Source of the DNA: Achromobacter sp. MFA1 R4
GTDB lineage: Bacteria > Pseudomonadota > Gammaproteobacteria > Burkholderiales > Burkholderiaceae_B
Reading direction: 5' to 3'
DNA: 64,000 nucleotides
Assembly: GCF_900156745.1 (NCBI RefSeq)
Contig: NZ_LT707065.1
Coordinates: 5,158,086 to 5,222,085 of the forward strand
Shown: piece by piece, positions 16,593-25,632 of the stretch
Layout: every line of letters begins with the position of its first letter
Position numbering within the stretch: position 1 is the first letter of the stretch
Program-made: the position numbers and the translations under genes
Notes under the pieces: model-generated
Told to the model about the DNA's origin: nothing
The model's input: only the letters and a program-made list of their open reading frames with translations
Databases searched by the model: none

Positions 16593-17375
16593 CTAGCGCG
16601 TGCCGCCGTCGGGATCGACCATGGATTGCCTCTGCGACAGCAGCAAGGCATCGCTCTGGTCGATGCGTATCGTGCCGATACGGGGAAACTCGAAATCGAT
16701 GATGATGTACAGGGCCGCCGTCATGACGACGGCGTACACCACCTGGTGCAGTAACGTCCCGCGCTTGGAAGCGCCGAGGTTCAGGCCGACCAGGCCGGCC
16801 GCCACCAGGGTCAGGAAACCCAGGAAGGCGTAGGTCGCCACGGGAGGATGCACTTTCTGCGCCACGGTCTGGGAGGTGGCGACATCGAACATTTCGTTGA
16901 CCGCGCCGACGTAGGACGCGGCAAAGGGCGGCAGGCTTGCGCGCGCGGCCTGCATCGACGTGCCCCAGATTTCCTTTTGCAGCGCCCCGACGCGGCCGGC
17001 GACGACGTCGCGCTGCTCCACATCGGCCACGCTGCGATAGTAGTTGATGCGCTCGTCGACATAGCGGCGGAATTGATCGCGCAGCCGCGGCTGCTCGGCC
17101 GCGTTGACCATGTCGATGCGCAGCCACGCCGTCCCGATGGCGTTGACCTCCTGGACCAGCAGATCGCGGCGGTCGGCCATCCGCTGGGCGGCGCCCGAGA
17201 ACGTAAAGGCCACGAGCAAACCCAGCAGCGCGAAGACCGAGCCTTCGATGATGGAGACGCCCGAGGCGCCCTTCTCCTCGTTGCGCCCGGCCACCCATTT
17301 CCCGAGCTGCATGGCCGCCAGCAGCAATACGAAGAACGCGACTGCCAATCCGGCAAGAAGAAGCGAGTAGTTCAT
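16593..17375 (-). CDS. Four-helix membrane protein, DUF4239/bestrophin-like
   Basis: The product has 260 residues. Hydrophobic segments lie at about residues 4-22, 45-62, 178-196 and 208-222. A long hydrophilic, helix-rich section between the second and third contains INYYRSVADVEQRDVV. The two helix pairs around a large loop resemble DUF4239 proteins. I chose the ATG at 17375 because the frame upstream of it lacks membrane character. Its function is unknown, and its position suggests an envelope role with the neighbouring genes. Confidence 0.65.
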   Translation of the reverse strand: MNYSLLLAGLAVAFFVLLLAAMQLGKWVAGRNEEKGASGVSIIEGSVFALLGLLVAFTFSGAAQRMADRRDLLVQEVNAIGTAWLRIDMVNAAEQPRLRDQFRRYVDERINYYRSVADVEQRDVVAGRVGALQKEIWGTSMQAARASLPPFAASYVGAVNEMFDVATSQTVAQKVHPPVATYAFLGFLTLVAAGLVGLNLGASKRGTLLHQVVYAVVMTAALYIIIDFEFPRIGTIRIDQSDALLLSQRQSMVDPDGGTR

Positions 17376-17442
17376 TCGGTCACCCGGTGCATCGTGATGG
17401 TTAACGGCGCAGGTTGCTGCTGGCGCCAGCCCTTTGCATTGT

Positions 17443-19971
17443 TCATCTGGTGTCGGTCCCCGCCATGAACCAGCGCAGATAGGGATTGTCCCGCGCCCGT
17501 TGCGCCAACGCGTCCGCATGCCGGCCCCACTCCTGCCGGTCCCCGCGGTAGGCGGCCAACGCGCTCCGATAGAACAGATCGAGAACGGCGCGTTCCTGCT
17601 TGATGTCGGCGGTCAGGGCCGGGGCGCCGCCGCCCAGAGGCGGTTCGCCACGCAGCGCCAGCAAGGCGGGCAGCGTATGCACGATTTCGCGCGGCCTGAC
17701 CCAGGCGGCGTACTCGATGGCGGGACGATCGTCCGTTACGGGCGGTGTTTGCCCCGCAAAGCGCGCCAAACCTTCCCTGTCCGTCACCCACGTCGCCAGC
17801 AGCGCGGCGGGCGAACCGACGCCAACATCCGCAAGGGCCTGGCGTAGCCGCGGGTCGGCCATGCGCCCTGCTATCCGCGCCGCGTCCAGGGGCATTGGCT
17901 GCAGGGAGCCGACCAGCAGCATCTCGTGCAATTCTGTCGTCCACAGCGTGGCATGGGGAAACACGGCAATGAAGCTGGCCACCAGTGCCCGGGTGTCGTC
18001 CAGGTTCTGCGTGGGAAGCGGCAGCCACTGCGCAACCACCCCTTGAGGATTCAGGCGCGTGGCCGCCAGTTCATAAAAATCCTGCGAATAGAGGTTGACC
18101 ACGCCCGCGGCCGAGGGCGGCGGCGGTTCAAGCGTGATCAGGTCATAGCGCTCCTGGCTGGTGAGCAATTCGCGCCGTCCGTCGCGCAGACGGCGATCCA
18201 GGCCCGGATCGGCTGCCGCGTCATAGCTGCCTTTGAACAGCGCGCCGGCCCGCAGGACGCCGGGCAGCAATTCCGCGACCACGCGCCGTTCCAGGCCCGG
18301 GTATCGCGACAAGGCCCCGGCCGTGATGCCTGTGCCATAGCCGATTACCAGCGCGGAGCGCGGCTCGCCCGCGTGGACGACGAGCGGCAGCAGCGCCTGC
18401 AGCCGCATATAGCGCAGCGACGGCATGGCGTCGCCGGAGTTGGAAACGCCCTGGATGTAGAGCCGCCGGAACCGCTGCTCGCCTTCGCCGCGTTCCACGA
18501 CTGCGACCGTGCCTCCCCGGCTTTCGTCGTAAAAGACCAGCTTGCCGTCTTTGGCCCCCGGCAGCCGCCGCGCCAGGTGATCCGCCGGCAGCGCCCAACC
18601 CAGGATCAGCACGGCGCCAAACAGGGCAACCGCCACCGCGCGGGTCATCGGCGCGCCGGTGCGCCAGACCGCCGCGATGCCGACGGCGCAGGCGGCTGCG
18701 GCCAGGACCGCGAGCGCGTGCACCGTGCCCAGGCGCGGCAACAGGACGAATGCCACGACCAAAGTGCCGGCGATCCCGCCCAGCGTATTTCCCGCCAGGA
18801 CCAGCCCCGCGCCCTGCCCTCGCCGGTCGGCAGGAACCGCGATGCGCAGCACGGCCGGAAAGGCCGCGCCGAGCAGCAGGGTCGGCAACAGCACCACCCA
18901 GGAGGCGACGACCGCGAACCGGGCGCTCATGCCGGCCAAGCCGCTGTCGCTCCATTGCCGCACCGCGGCCTCGGCCATCGACTGGGCATCGATGAGCCAC
19001 GGGCCCAGCAGCACCACTTCCAACAGCGCCACCAGACCCGCGCCGGCGATCAGCAGCGCAAATACCCGCCAGGGGTCGCGCAGGCGATGCTCCCAGCGCG
19101 CGTATAACGCGGCGCCCAGCGCCAGGCCGGACAGATAGACGGCCAGCACCACGGAGAACGCGAAAGCCCGGGTGCTCATGAAAGGCACCACCATCTGGGA
19201 CCACAGCACTTCATAGCCCATCGCGATGGCGCCCGCCGCGCTGTACAGCCCGATGGCCAGCCAGGCTTCGCCCGACAAGGCCCGGGCAGGCGCGGCGGAC
19301 GGGGCGCGCGGCGCGGGGGCCGGCGCGCGGCGCTGCAGCGCCCAGGCGCCCGCCGCGGCCGCAAGATTCAAGGCGGCCGCGGCGCACGCCGTGCGCCCCA
19401 CGCCGTAGGCGGGAATCAGCACGAAGGCAGGCAGCAGCGCGCCGGCGATGGCGCCCGCGGTATTGGCGGCATACAGAATTCCGCCGGCCCTGCCGACCTG
19501 GGCCGCGCCGCAGGCCCGCAACAGCACGGGCAGCGTCCCGCCCATCAGCATCGGCGGGATGGCCACCACGGCAAGCAGCGTCAGCCAGGCCCCCCAGGAC
19601 CAGGCCTGTTCGGCGCGCGCAAACTGCGCCGCGCCATGCGAGAGCGCCCAGGTCACCCCCAGGGCAAGCAAGGCCACGCCCAGTTCGATGCCCGCATACA
19701 GCCGCAAGGGGTTGGCGCTGCGGTCAGCCACGCGCCCCAGCCAGGCGCTGCCCACGGCCAGGCCGAAAAAGAAGGCGCTGACGGCAAGGGCGATGGCATG
19801 GACCTCCACGCCCACGATCAAGGAGAGCTGTTTGATCCACAGAATCTGGAAGATCAGGGCAGCCATGCCGGAAACGACGAGCAGGACCGCCGGCGCCCAC
19901 AGGCCCCCGACCGCCCTCGCCCGCGCGCCGGCCGTTGCGTGGACCGGCATCTTTCGCACCGAAGCGTTCAT
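17443..19971 (-). CDS. Polytopic membrane protein with C-terminal spermidine-synthase-like domain
   Basis: The product has about 842 residues. The first roughly 460 hold 12 or more hydrophobic helices arranged in two MFS-like halves (ALIFQILWIKQLSLIVG, then GYEVLWSQMVVPF as the matching repeat). The rest is a spermidine-synthase/methyltransferase-like fold: VIGYGTGITAGALSRYPGLERRVVAEL is the nucleotide-binding segment and YDLITLEPPPPSAAGVVNLYSQDFY the later core. Such fusions are common, but their substrate is unknown. The ATG at 19971 has AGAGGGG just upstream. Polyamine synthesis cannot be assumed. Confidence 0.8.
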   Translation of the reverse strand: MNASVRKMPVHATAGARARAVGGLWAPAVLLVVSGMAALIFQILWIKQLSLIVGVEVHAIALAVSAFFFGLAVGSAWLGRVADRSANPLRLYAGIELGVALLALGVTWALSHGAAQFARAEQAWSWGAWLTLLAVVAIPPMLMGGTLPVLLRACGAAQVGRAGGILYAANTAGAIAGALLPAFVLIPAYGVGRTACAAAALNLAAAAGAWALQRRAPAPAPRAPSAAPARALSGEAWLAIGLYSAAGAIAMGYEVLWSQMVVPFMSTRAFAFSVVLAVYLSGLALGAALYARWEHRLRDPWRVFALLIAGAGLVALLEVVLLGPWLIDAQSMAEAAVRQWSDSGLAGMSARFAVVASWVVLLPTLLLGAAFPAVLRIAVPADRRGQGAGLVLAGNTLGGIAGTLVVAFVLLPRLGTVHALAVLAAAACAVGIAAVWRTGAPMTRAVAVALFGAVLILGWALPADHLARRLPGAKDGKLVFYDESRGGTVAVVERGEGEQRFRRLYIQGVSNSGDAMPSLRYMRLQALLPLVVHAGEPRSALVIGYGTGITAGALSRYPGLERRVVAELLPGVLRAGALFKGSYDAAADPGLDRRLRDGRRELLTSQERYDLITLEPPPPSAAGVVNLYSQDFYELAATRLNPQGVVAQWLPLPTQNLDDTRALVASFIAVFPHATLWTTELHEMLLVGSLQPMPLDAARIAGRMADPRLRQALADVGVGSPAALLATWVTDREGLARFAGQTPPVTDDRPAIEYAAWVRPREIVHTLPALLALRGEPPLGGGAPALTADIKQERAVLDLFYRSALAAYRGDRQEWGRHADALAQRARDNPYLRWFMAGTDTR

Positions 19972-20035
19972 AACCCCTCTACCCTTCAACGTTGGCGATG
20001 CGCGGCGGCGGACAGGACCGCCGCCGCGCCCCGTC

Positions 20036-21658
20036 CTACTTGGCCTGCTTTTTGGCCGCCTCTTCGAACTGCTTTTCGATCGCGCGATCCACTTCCTCCT
20101 GGACCTGGTCCACGCTGAACGTGGCAGGCCGCTGGCTGGGCGGATACTCGATGAACGTCTTGAGGAACTCCCCGGCCTTCATCGACGCGATGAGCGGCAG
20201 GTAATCGTTCTTCACGAGCCAGTCGTAATACTGGTTGGAGACGACATCCGCGCGTTCATAGGGGTCCATGCGCAGGTTGAAGAGCTTGGGCACACGCAGG
20301 CACACGAACGGGTCTTTCCACACCGCGAACCCGCCGGGCGCCTGCTGCTCGCAAAAGACCGCCTTCCAGTCCTGATACCGCATCGCGACCAACATGCCGT
20401 CGTCGTTGAAGTAAAAGAAGTCTTCCCGCGCGCTTTCGGGCGCCTTGCCTGTCAGGTAATCAAGCTGGTTGTAGCCGTCGAGGTGCACCTTGTAGCTCCG
20501 GCCGGCCCCGTCGGGAGTCCAGCCTTTCAGCAGGCGCTGTTTGACGTCCTGGTCCCCGACTGCCGCGAGCAGCGTGGGAAACCAGTCGAGCCCCGACACA
20601 ATGCCCGTCTTGACTTCGCCGGCGGGAATGTGACCCGGCCAACGTATCATCGCGGGCACCCGGTACGCTCCTTCCCAGTTCGAGTTCTTCTCGTTGCGGA
20701 ACGGCGTCGTGGCAGCGTCCGGCCAACTGAACTGATTGGGTCCGTTGTCGGTGGTGTAGATCACGATGGTGTTGTCCGCGATCCCCAGGTCGTCGAGCTT
20801 TTTCAGCAGCTTGCCCACGTCCTGGTCATGCTCCCACATGCCGTCGGCATAGTCGTTGCCGGGCATGCCGCTCTTGCCTCGATGCTCCGGGCGGATATGG
20901 GTGTAGACGTGCATGCGGGTCGTGTTCATCCAGAGGAAGAACGGCTTCTCGGCCTTGCCGTGCTTGTCCAGGTAGTCCAGCGCCGCACCCACGGTCTCAT
21001 CGTCGATGGTTTCCATGCGTTTGGCGGTGAGCGCGCCGGTATCCTCGATCTTCCCGTCGGCACTGGCCTTGATGACCCCGCGCGGCTGATAGCTCTTGAT
21101 GATGGGGTCGTTGGAGTTCTTGGGCCAATACGGGCGCTCGGGCTCTTCCTCGGCATTCAGGTGATAGAGATTGCCGAAGAATTGATCGAAGCCGTGCTTG
21201 GTGGGCAGAAACTCGTCCCGGTCGCCCAGGTGATTCTTGCCGAACTGCGCGGTGGCGTAGCCGTGGGATTTCAGCGCCTGTGCGATCGTGATGTCACGAT
21301 CCTGCAGGCCGACCGGCGCGCCGGGCATACCCACCTTGGAAAGTCCCGTGCGACGCGCGACCTGACCGGTGATGAACGTCGAGCGGCCTGCCGTGCAACT
21401 GTTCTCGGCATAGTAGTCCGTGAAGATCAGCCCTTCCTTGGCGATGCGGTCGATATTAGGCGTGGTGTAACCGACCACGCCCTTGCCATAGGCGCTGATG
21501 TTCGTCTGACCGACATCATCGCCGAATATGACGAGTATGTTGGGCTTCTTGCCGGACTCCTGGGCCTTGGGCGGCGCGCTCTGGGCATAGACCCCGCCCG
21601 CCAGCGCGAGGCTGCTGGCGACCATCAAGGCCGCTCCCCACCATCGTCTTGCTTTCAT
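20036..21658 (-). CDS. Exported type I sulfatase (arylsulfatase family)
   Basis: The product has 540 residues with a signal peptide ending near VYAQS (residue 26). The catalytic signature is CTAGRSTFITG near residue 88, whose cysteine must be oxidised to formylglycine. The motif is C-x-A-x-R rather than the more usual C-x-P-x-R. Metal and substrate residues appear in FGDDVGQ and later in TTDNGPNQ, with a K/H pair in FGKNHLGD. It hydrolyses sulfate esters in the periplasm. A formylglycine-generating enzyme homologue starts the same gene series. The natural substrate is unknown. Confidence 0.9.
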   Translation of the reverse strand: MKARRWWGAALMVASSLALAGGVYAQSAPPKAQESGKKPNILVIFGDDVGQTNISAYGKGVVGYTTPNIDRIAKEGLIFTDYYAENSCTAGRSTFITGQVARRTGLSKVGMPGAPVGLQDRDITIAQALKSHGYATAQFGKNHLGDRDEFLPTKHGFDQFFGNLYHLNAEEEPERPYWPKNSNDPIIKSYQPRGVIKASADGKIEDTGALTAKRMETIDDETVGAALDYLDKHGKAEKPFFLWMNTTRMHVYTHIRPEHRGKSGMPGNDYADGMWEHDQDVGKLLKKLDDLGIADNTIVIYTTDNGPNQFSWPDAATTPFRNEKNSNWEGAYRVPAMIRWPGHIPAGEVKTGIVSGLDWFPTLLAAVGDQDVKQRLLKGWTPDGAGRSYKVHLDGYNQLDYLTGKAPESAREDFFYFNDDGMLVAMRYQDWKAVFCEQQAPGGFAVWKDPFVCLRVPKLFNLRMDPYERADVVSNQYYDWLVKNDYLPLIASMKAGEFLKTFIEYPPSQRPATFSVDQVQEEVDRAIEKQFEEAAKKQAK

Positions 21659-21704
21659 CGCTGCTCTCCTTGCCCGCGCACGGGCACCTAGTCAACAGAA
21701 ACAA

Positions 21705-22733
21705 TCAAGGTTTTTCAGACGGGTAGATTCGCTTCCACTCCTTTTCCATATCAACAATCGTCCAACCCTGGACGCGCGCTGCGTCCAGGGCCTTGTCAAG
21801 GCGGCCGACGTGGGATTGGCGGTCATACGCCCATTCGCGCTTGGCGTCGGTGTGATGGACCAGGCCGGCAAAGCGCTTGCCGGGGCCGGCCATGGTCCAC
21901 TGGAGCATCTGCAGATCGCCGTCCGAGTTGCCGAACGCCAGGATCGGCCGGCGTCCGATCTGGCGCTGGATCGCCACCGGCTTGCCGGGGCCGTCGTCGT
22001 TGAACTCCAGCTTGGGCTGGCGCATGAGCTGGAACGTGGCCCCGTCGGACACGAAATCGGTAGCGAGAACGGTGCCGATGACCTGTTCCGGCGGGATGCC
22101 GTACGCCGCCTGCGTCCAAGGACGCATGAACTCGGTCTCGCCGCCGGAGACGATGTACGTCTTGAAATCGCGGGCGCGCAGGTAGTCCAGCAGCTCCCGC
22201 ATCGGCAGGTAGGTCATGCTGCTGTAGAGCATGCCGGTCTGGGGATGGTGCGCGGTCTGCCGCCAGCGATCGACGCGCTGGCTGAACTGGTCGACGCTCA
22301 TGCCGGTGTGGGTGGCAACGATGATCTCCATCATGCCGTGCGAGCCCGACTTGGCGAGCGCGGCCTGGTCGTTCTGCAACGCGGCCTTGAACGGCTGGCG
22401 CACCTGCCATTCGGGATGGGAAGGTGCCTGCGCGCGAACCTCGTCCAATGCGAACAGCACCTCGAAGTACAGAGGCTGTTCGCTCCAGAGCGTGCCGTCG
22501 TTGTCGAAGACGGCGATGCGGGCTTCCGGCGCCACGAAATCCGGACTGCCCGGCTGTGTCACGGCCTTCACGAATTCGACAATGGCGTCGCGCGAGGGGC
22601 CGTCCGCCCAGGAAGGCAGGTCGGCATGCGTATGGGATTGCGGCGCCGCGCAGCCGGCCAGCAGGCACAGCGCCAGCAGCCACATCATTGCGAGCCAGCG
22701 CCGCACCGGTTCGAGTTCATTGAAACGCCGCAT
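21705..22733 (-). CDS. HAD-superfamily phosphatase-like lipoprotein
   Basis: The product has 342 residues. The lipobox LLAGC puts the lipidated cysteine at residue 28, so it is membrane-anchored and periplasmic. HAD motif I is FDNDGTLW (D78, D80), motif II lies near SGGETEF and motif IV is FGNSDGD near residue 268. It should be a phosphohydrolase or phosphotransferase acting in the periplasm. Its start overlaps the BatD stop by one base, tying it to the Bat/MoxR genes. It is 46 bp ahead of the sulfatase gene. Confidence 0.85.
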   Translation of the reverse strand: MRRFNELEPVRRWLAMMWLLALCLLAGCAAPQSHTHADLPSWADGPSRDAIVEFVKAVTQPGSPDFVAPEARIAVFDNDGTLWSEQPLYFEVLFALDEVRAQAPSHPEWQVRQPFKAALQNDQAALAKSGSHGMMEIIVATHTGMSVDQFSQRVDRWRQTAHHPQTGMLYSSMTYLPMRELLDYLRARDFKTYIVSGGETEFMRPWTQAAYGIPPEQVIGTVLATDFVSDGATFQLMRQPKLEFNDDGPGKPVAIQRQIGRRPILAFGNSDGDLQMLQWTMAGPGKRFAGLVHHTDAKREWAYDRQSHVGRLDKALDAARVQGWTIVDMEKEWKRIYPSEKP

Positions 22734-24127
22734 CAGCTTCTCCCCGTGCGCGGATCGCGCCCTTGGTTCACAGGATTGAGTTCCACAGGCAAGGCGTGGC
22801 GGGCCGGCGTGGACCGGCGCCAGGCTTTGCGCCATGCGCGGCTGCGGGAGGCCAGGCGAGCCCGCCAGCCGTCCCCGCCTGCGCCCGTTCCGTACACCTG
22901 GCGCAGCGTGGCTTGCGCAAACTCGCGGTCCCGCTCGTTCATCGGGGCCAGCGCCGCCCGCAGCGCCACCGCGCCGCCGCTGCGCCGCATCCAGCGGTAG
23001 AAATCGCTCAGCACGGGGCGCGACGCGCGCGCCTCGCGGCGCCAGGCCCGCCAATAGCAGGGTTCGCTTGCCCGCCAGCGTTGCCTGCCGCGCTGGACGG
23101 CGGCGCCCAGGGCCAGCGCCAGCCGTTTCCACCAGGACCAGCCCAGCCACAGCGCCAGTCCCACGGCGGCCAGGCCGGCCAGCACGGGCATCGCCCACGC
23201 TGGCAGCGCCCAGCGGGCGCCGTGGCGCAGCTTGGCAAGGTCCTCGCTCAGCGAGAAAGGCGGCGGGGCCGCGGGCGCGGCGGCAACGTCCACCTGGCGG
23301 CCGGGCAAGGTCTGGCTTTGCGCCGCGCCGCTGCGTCCGTCGGTCCAGTGCAATGTCAGCGGCGGCAACGCGAAGCTGCCCGCCTCCTGCGCCACATAGT
23401 CGGCCCGGTCGATCCGTTGCGCGCCGACGAAGCCGCCGCGTCCGTCCGTCAGCGTGATGACCTCGGGCTCGCGCGGATAGCGCTTGAAATGCGCCACGTC
23501 CGCCAACGGAGCAGGCGGCAGCAGCATGGGCTGCACGCCGTCGGCGCGCTGCGTGACGCTGCGGGTAATGCGGCCGCACTGGACGAGGGGATCGGGGGCC
23601 AGCGCAAAGGACTGCGTCACGGTCAGTTCCCCGACGACCTTGTCCGGCCGGGCTTCGCCCGAAATCGCGATGGACAGCGGCGCGCTCTCGGCCGTGATGG
23701 CGGCGCCGCCCGGGCCCAGGTGGGCCGATACGCGCAAGGCAGGTATGTGCAGGGTGCCGGCGGACTGCGCGCTGAGCAGGTAGGTGTAGCGCAAGCCGTT
23801 CAGGGCCACGCCGTCCCGCTCGTCGCGCACCAGTTCGCCCTGGCCTGACGGCGGGGTCACCATGACGCCGGGCAGCTCCAGTTTCGGCAACTGGGGCGGT
23901 TGGGTGAACCAGGTGCTGGTCATGACTTCGAGATGCAGTTCGACCGTGGCGCCTGTCAGGCCCTGGGCGGGCGCCTGGGCGGTCACACGCAGAACCGCCG
24001 TGTCCTGCGCGTGCAGCGGAAGCGGCAGCGCGATTCCCAGCACCAGCGCCAGCGCCACCGCCAACACCAGTGCCATCGACGCCGCCATCTCCGGCAGCAG
24101 GCCGCATCGGCAGGCCCGGCGCATCAT
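22733..24127 (-). CDS. BatD-like membrane protein
   Basis: The product has 464 residues. After a signal segment ending at LPLHAQD it has extracytoplasmic beta-sandwich regions, with LTGATVELHLEV and FKRYPREPEVI as typical BatD stretches. One transmembrane helix follows near residue 330 (MPVLAGLAAVGLALWLGWSWW), then a basic cytoplasmic tail. The start ATGATG at 24127 overlaps the preceding stop. BatD proteins accompany VWA and MoxR proteins and probably scaffold their complex at the membrane. Confidence 0.8.
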   Translation of the reverse strand: MMRRACRCGLLPEMAASMALVLAVALALVLGIALPLPLHAQDTAVLRVTAQAPAQGLTGATVELHLEVMTSTWFTQPPQLPKLELPGVMVTPPSGQGELVRDERDGVALNGLRYTYLLSAQSAGTLHIPALRVSAHLGPGGAAITAESAPLSIAISGEARPDKVVGELTVTQSFALAPDPLVQCGRITRSVTQRADGVQPMLLPPAPLADVAHFKRYPREPEVITLTDGRGGFVGAQRIDRADYVAQEAGSFALPPLTLHWTDGRSGAAQSQTLPGRQVDVAAAPAAPPPFSLSEDLAKLRHGARWALPAWAMPVLAGLAAVGLALWLGWSWWKRLALALGAAVQRGRQRWRASEPCYWRAWRREARASRPVLSDFYRWMRRSGGAVALRAALAPMNERDREFAQATLRQVYGTGAGGDGWRARLASRSRAWRKAWRRSTPARHALPVELNPVNQGRDPRTGRS

Positions 24128-25632
24128 GGCTGCCCCCCCGCGTCCTGGACCGCGAACTTGCCGCGCAGAAAGCGCGCGGGCGACAGGCTCAGCGTGCGCA
24201 GCCAGATGTCCTCCGATGCCGCCTGCTGGACCTGCACGGTGGCAAGTTGGCCTGCCTGGGCGGTCTTGTCGGCGATGGTCTGGTCGGGGGGCTCGGCCTG
24301 GTCGCCCTGCTGCTCCTCGCTCATCGCCGCGAGCAGGCGCGCCACGATGCCGCGGTTCTCCACCGCTGCCGGCCACCCGGGCCGAAGCGCCAGCGCCCGG
24401 TCGTAGGCCGCCAGCGCCGCGTCATACCGGCGCAGCCGCACCTGCGTGTTGCCAACATAGAAATACGCCTCGGGCGTGGTCTGCTGCGAGAAGGCCGCCA
24501 GGGCGGCGGCATAATCGCCGGCCGCATAGGCCGCGCGCCCTTTCCAATAAGGATTCTGGAAATGCCCGGCGGCGGCGCCGAAGTCGCCGCGGTCGAACGC
24601 CAGGCGGCCCTGCTGGTCGGGCGTGAGGAACGCGTCGGCCAGCCCGTTGGCGTGGACCTGCGGCGGCGCCGCAAAGGCAAACACGCCCGCCAGCACGCAG
24701 GCCTGCCACGGCACCCGCCAGCCGCGCCGCACGGCCAGCAGCGCGAGCAAGGCCAAGGGCCAGCACAGCCAATATCCCGCGTCTTTCCAGTGGGACGGAC
24801 CGGCGCCGGCGTCCTGCACGGACTGGAAGTGCTGTTGCGCGTGCAAGGTGATCCAGTCCAGATCGTCCGGGGTGGCGGTCAGGCTGCCCAGCGGCGCATC
24901 GGCGGCACGGGCCAGGTCGCGCAAGGCCGCCTCGTCGATGCCTCCCTGCGAGTCGGCCCTGCCCACCGCCATGACGAGAATCTGCAGATTGCCGGCGGCC
25001 TGCGCCTGCCGGCGGACCGGGTCGGCGGCGGACGCGCCGTCGGTCATCAGGAGCAACGTGCCGCCGGCGCGTTCGGTCGCCAGCACCTGCGCCGCCAGCG
25101 CGATGGCGCCCGGCACGTCGCGCCCGTCCCGTTCGATGAGGTCGGTGGACAGCGCCTGGATAAACAGGTCCAGCAGTTCCCGGTCGTCGGTGGGCGGGAG
25201 CACCAGGTGGCTGCTGCCGGCGTAGGCGATAAGGCCGGTCTTGGCGCCCGCCCGCCTGGCCGCCAGGTCGCGCAGCGTTTGCTTGGCGGCTTCCAGCCGC
25301 GAGGGGGGCACATCCGTGGCGTCCATCGTCGCCGACAGGTCGACCGCGGCGACCAGCGGCGCCACGTTGTCGAGGAAGTCGGGTTCGTCCCGTTGCCAGG
25401 CGGGTCCCGCCGCGGCCACCGACCCCAGCGCCAGCATCGCCGCCACCAGGTCCAGCGGCCGAGGACCGCGCGATCCGGCCGACCGCACGGTCAGATAGGG
25501 CAACAGATGGGGCGCGATTCCGCTGTCCCCGACCCCGCCCCGGTGCGCGCGGCCGGCCGCCCACAGCGCGATGGCCAGCGCAATGCCCAGCAGGAACCAT
25601 GGCCGCAGGAAGTGAAAGGCGCTCAGGTCCAC
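24124..25632 (-). CDS. VWA-TPR membrane protein (BatB/BatC fusion)
   Basis: The product has 502 residues. Two N-terminal membrane helices precede a von Willebrand A domain with the MIDAS sequence DLSATMD and a second site LMTDG. A further hydrophobic segment lies at about residues 290-325. TPR units (YFYVGNTQVRLRRYDAALAAYDRALALRPGW) follow, so BatB and BatC, separate in some bacteria, are joined. It overlaps batA and batD. The MIDAS likely coordinates Mg2+ for partner binding. Confidence 0.85.
   Translation of the reverse strand: MDLSAFHFLRPWFLLGIALAIALWAAGRAHRGGVGDSGIAPHLLPYLTVRSAGSRGPRPLDLVAAMLALGSVAAAGPAWQRDEPDFLDNVAPLVAAVDLSATMDATDVPPSRLEAAKQTLRDLAARRAGAKTGLIAYAGSSHLVLPPTDDRELLDLFIQALSTDLIERDGRDVPGAIALAAQVLATERAGGTLLLMTDGASAADPVRRQAQAAGNLQILVMAVGRADSQGGIDEAALRDLARAADAPLGSLTATPDDLDWITLHAQQHFQSVQDAGAGPSHWKDAGYWLCWPLALLALLAVRRGWRVPWQACVLAGVFAFAAPPQVHANGLADAFLTPDQQGRLAFDRGDFGAAAGHFQNPYWKGRAAYAAGDYAAALAAFSQQTTPEAYFYVGNTQVRLRRYDAALAAYDRALALRPGWPAAVENRGIVARLLAAMSEEQQGDQAEPPDQTIADKTAQAGQLATVQVQQAASEDIWLRTLSLSPARFLRGKFAVQDAGGQP

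Noticed and set aside
19448..21691. Plus-strand open frame of 747 codons opposite the sulfatase gene
   Set aside because: It has no recognisable domain, while the minus strand encodes a complete sulfatase with signal peptide and active-site motif.
22734..24107. Possible N-terminal extension of the HAD lipoprotein (frame open to 24107)
   Set aside because: The extension reads through batD in another frame. The lipoprotein signal begins at the ATG at 22733 and overlaps the batD stop, which fixes the true start.
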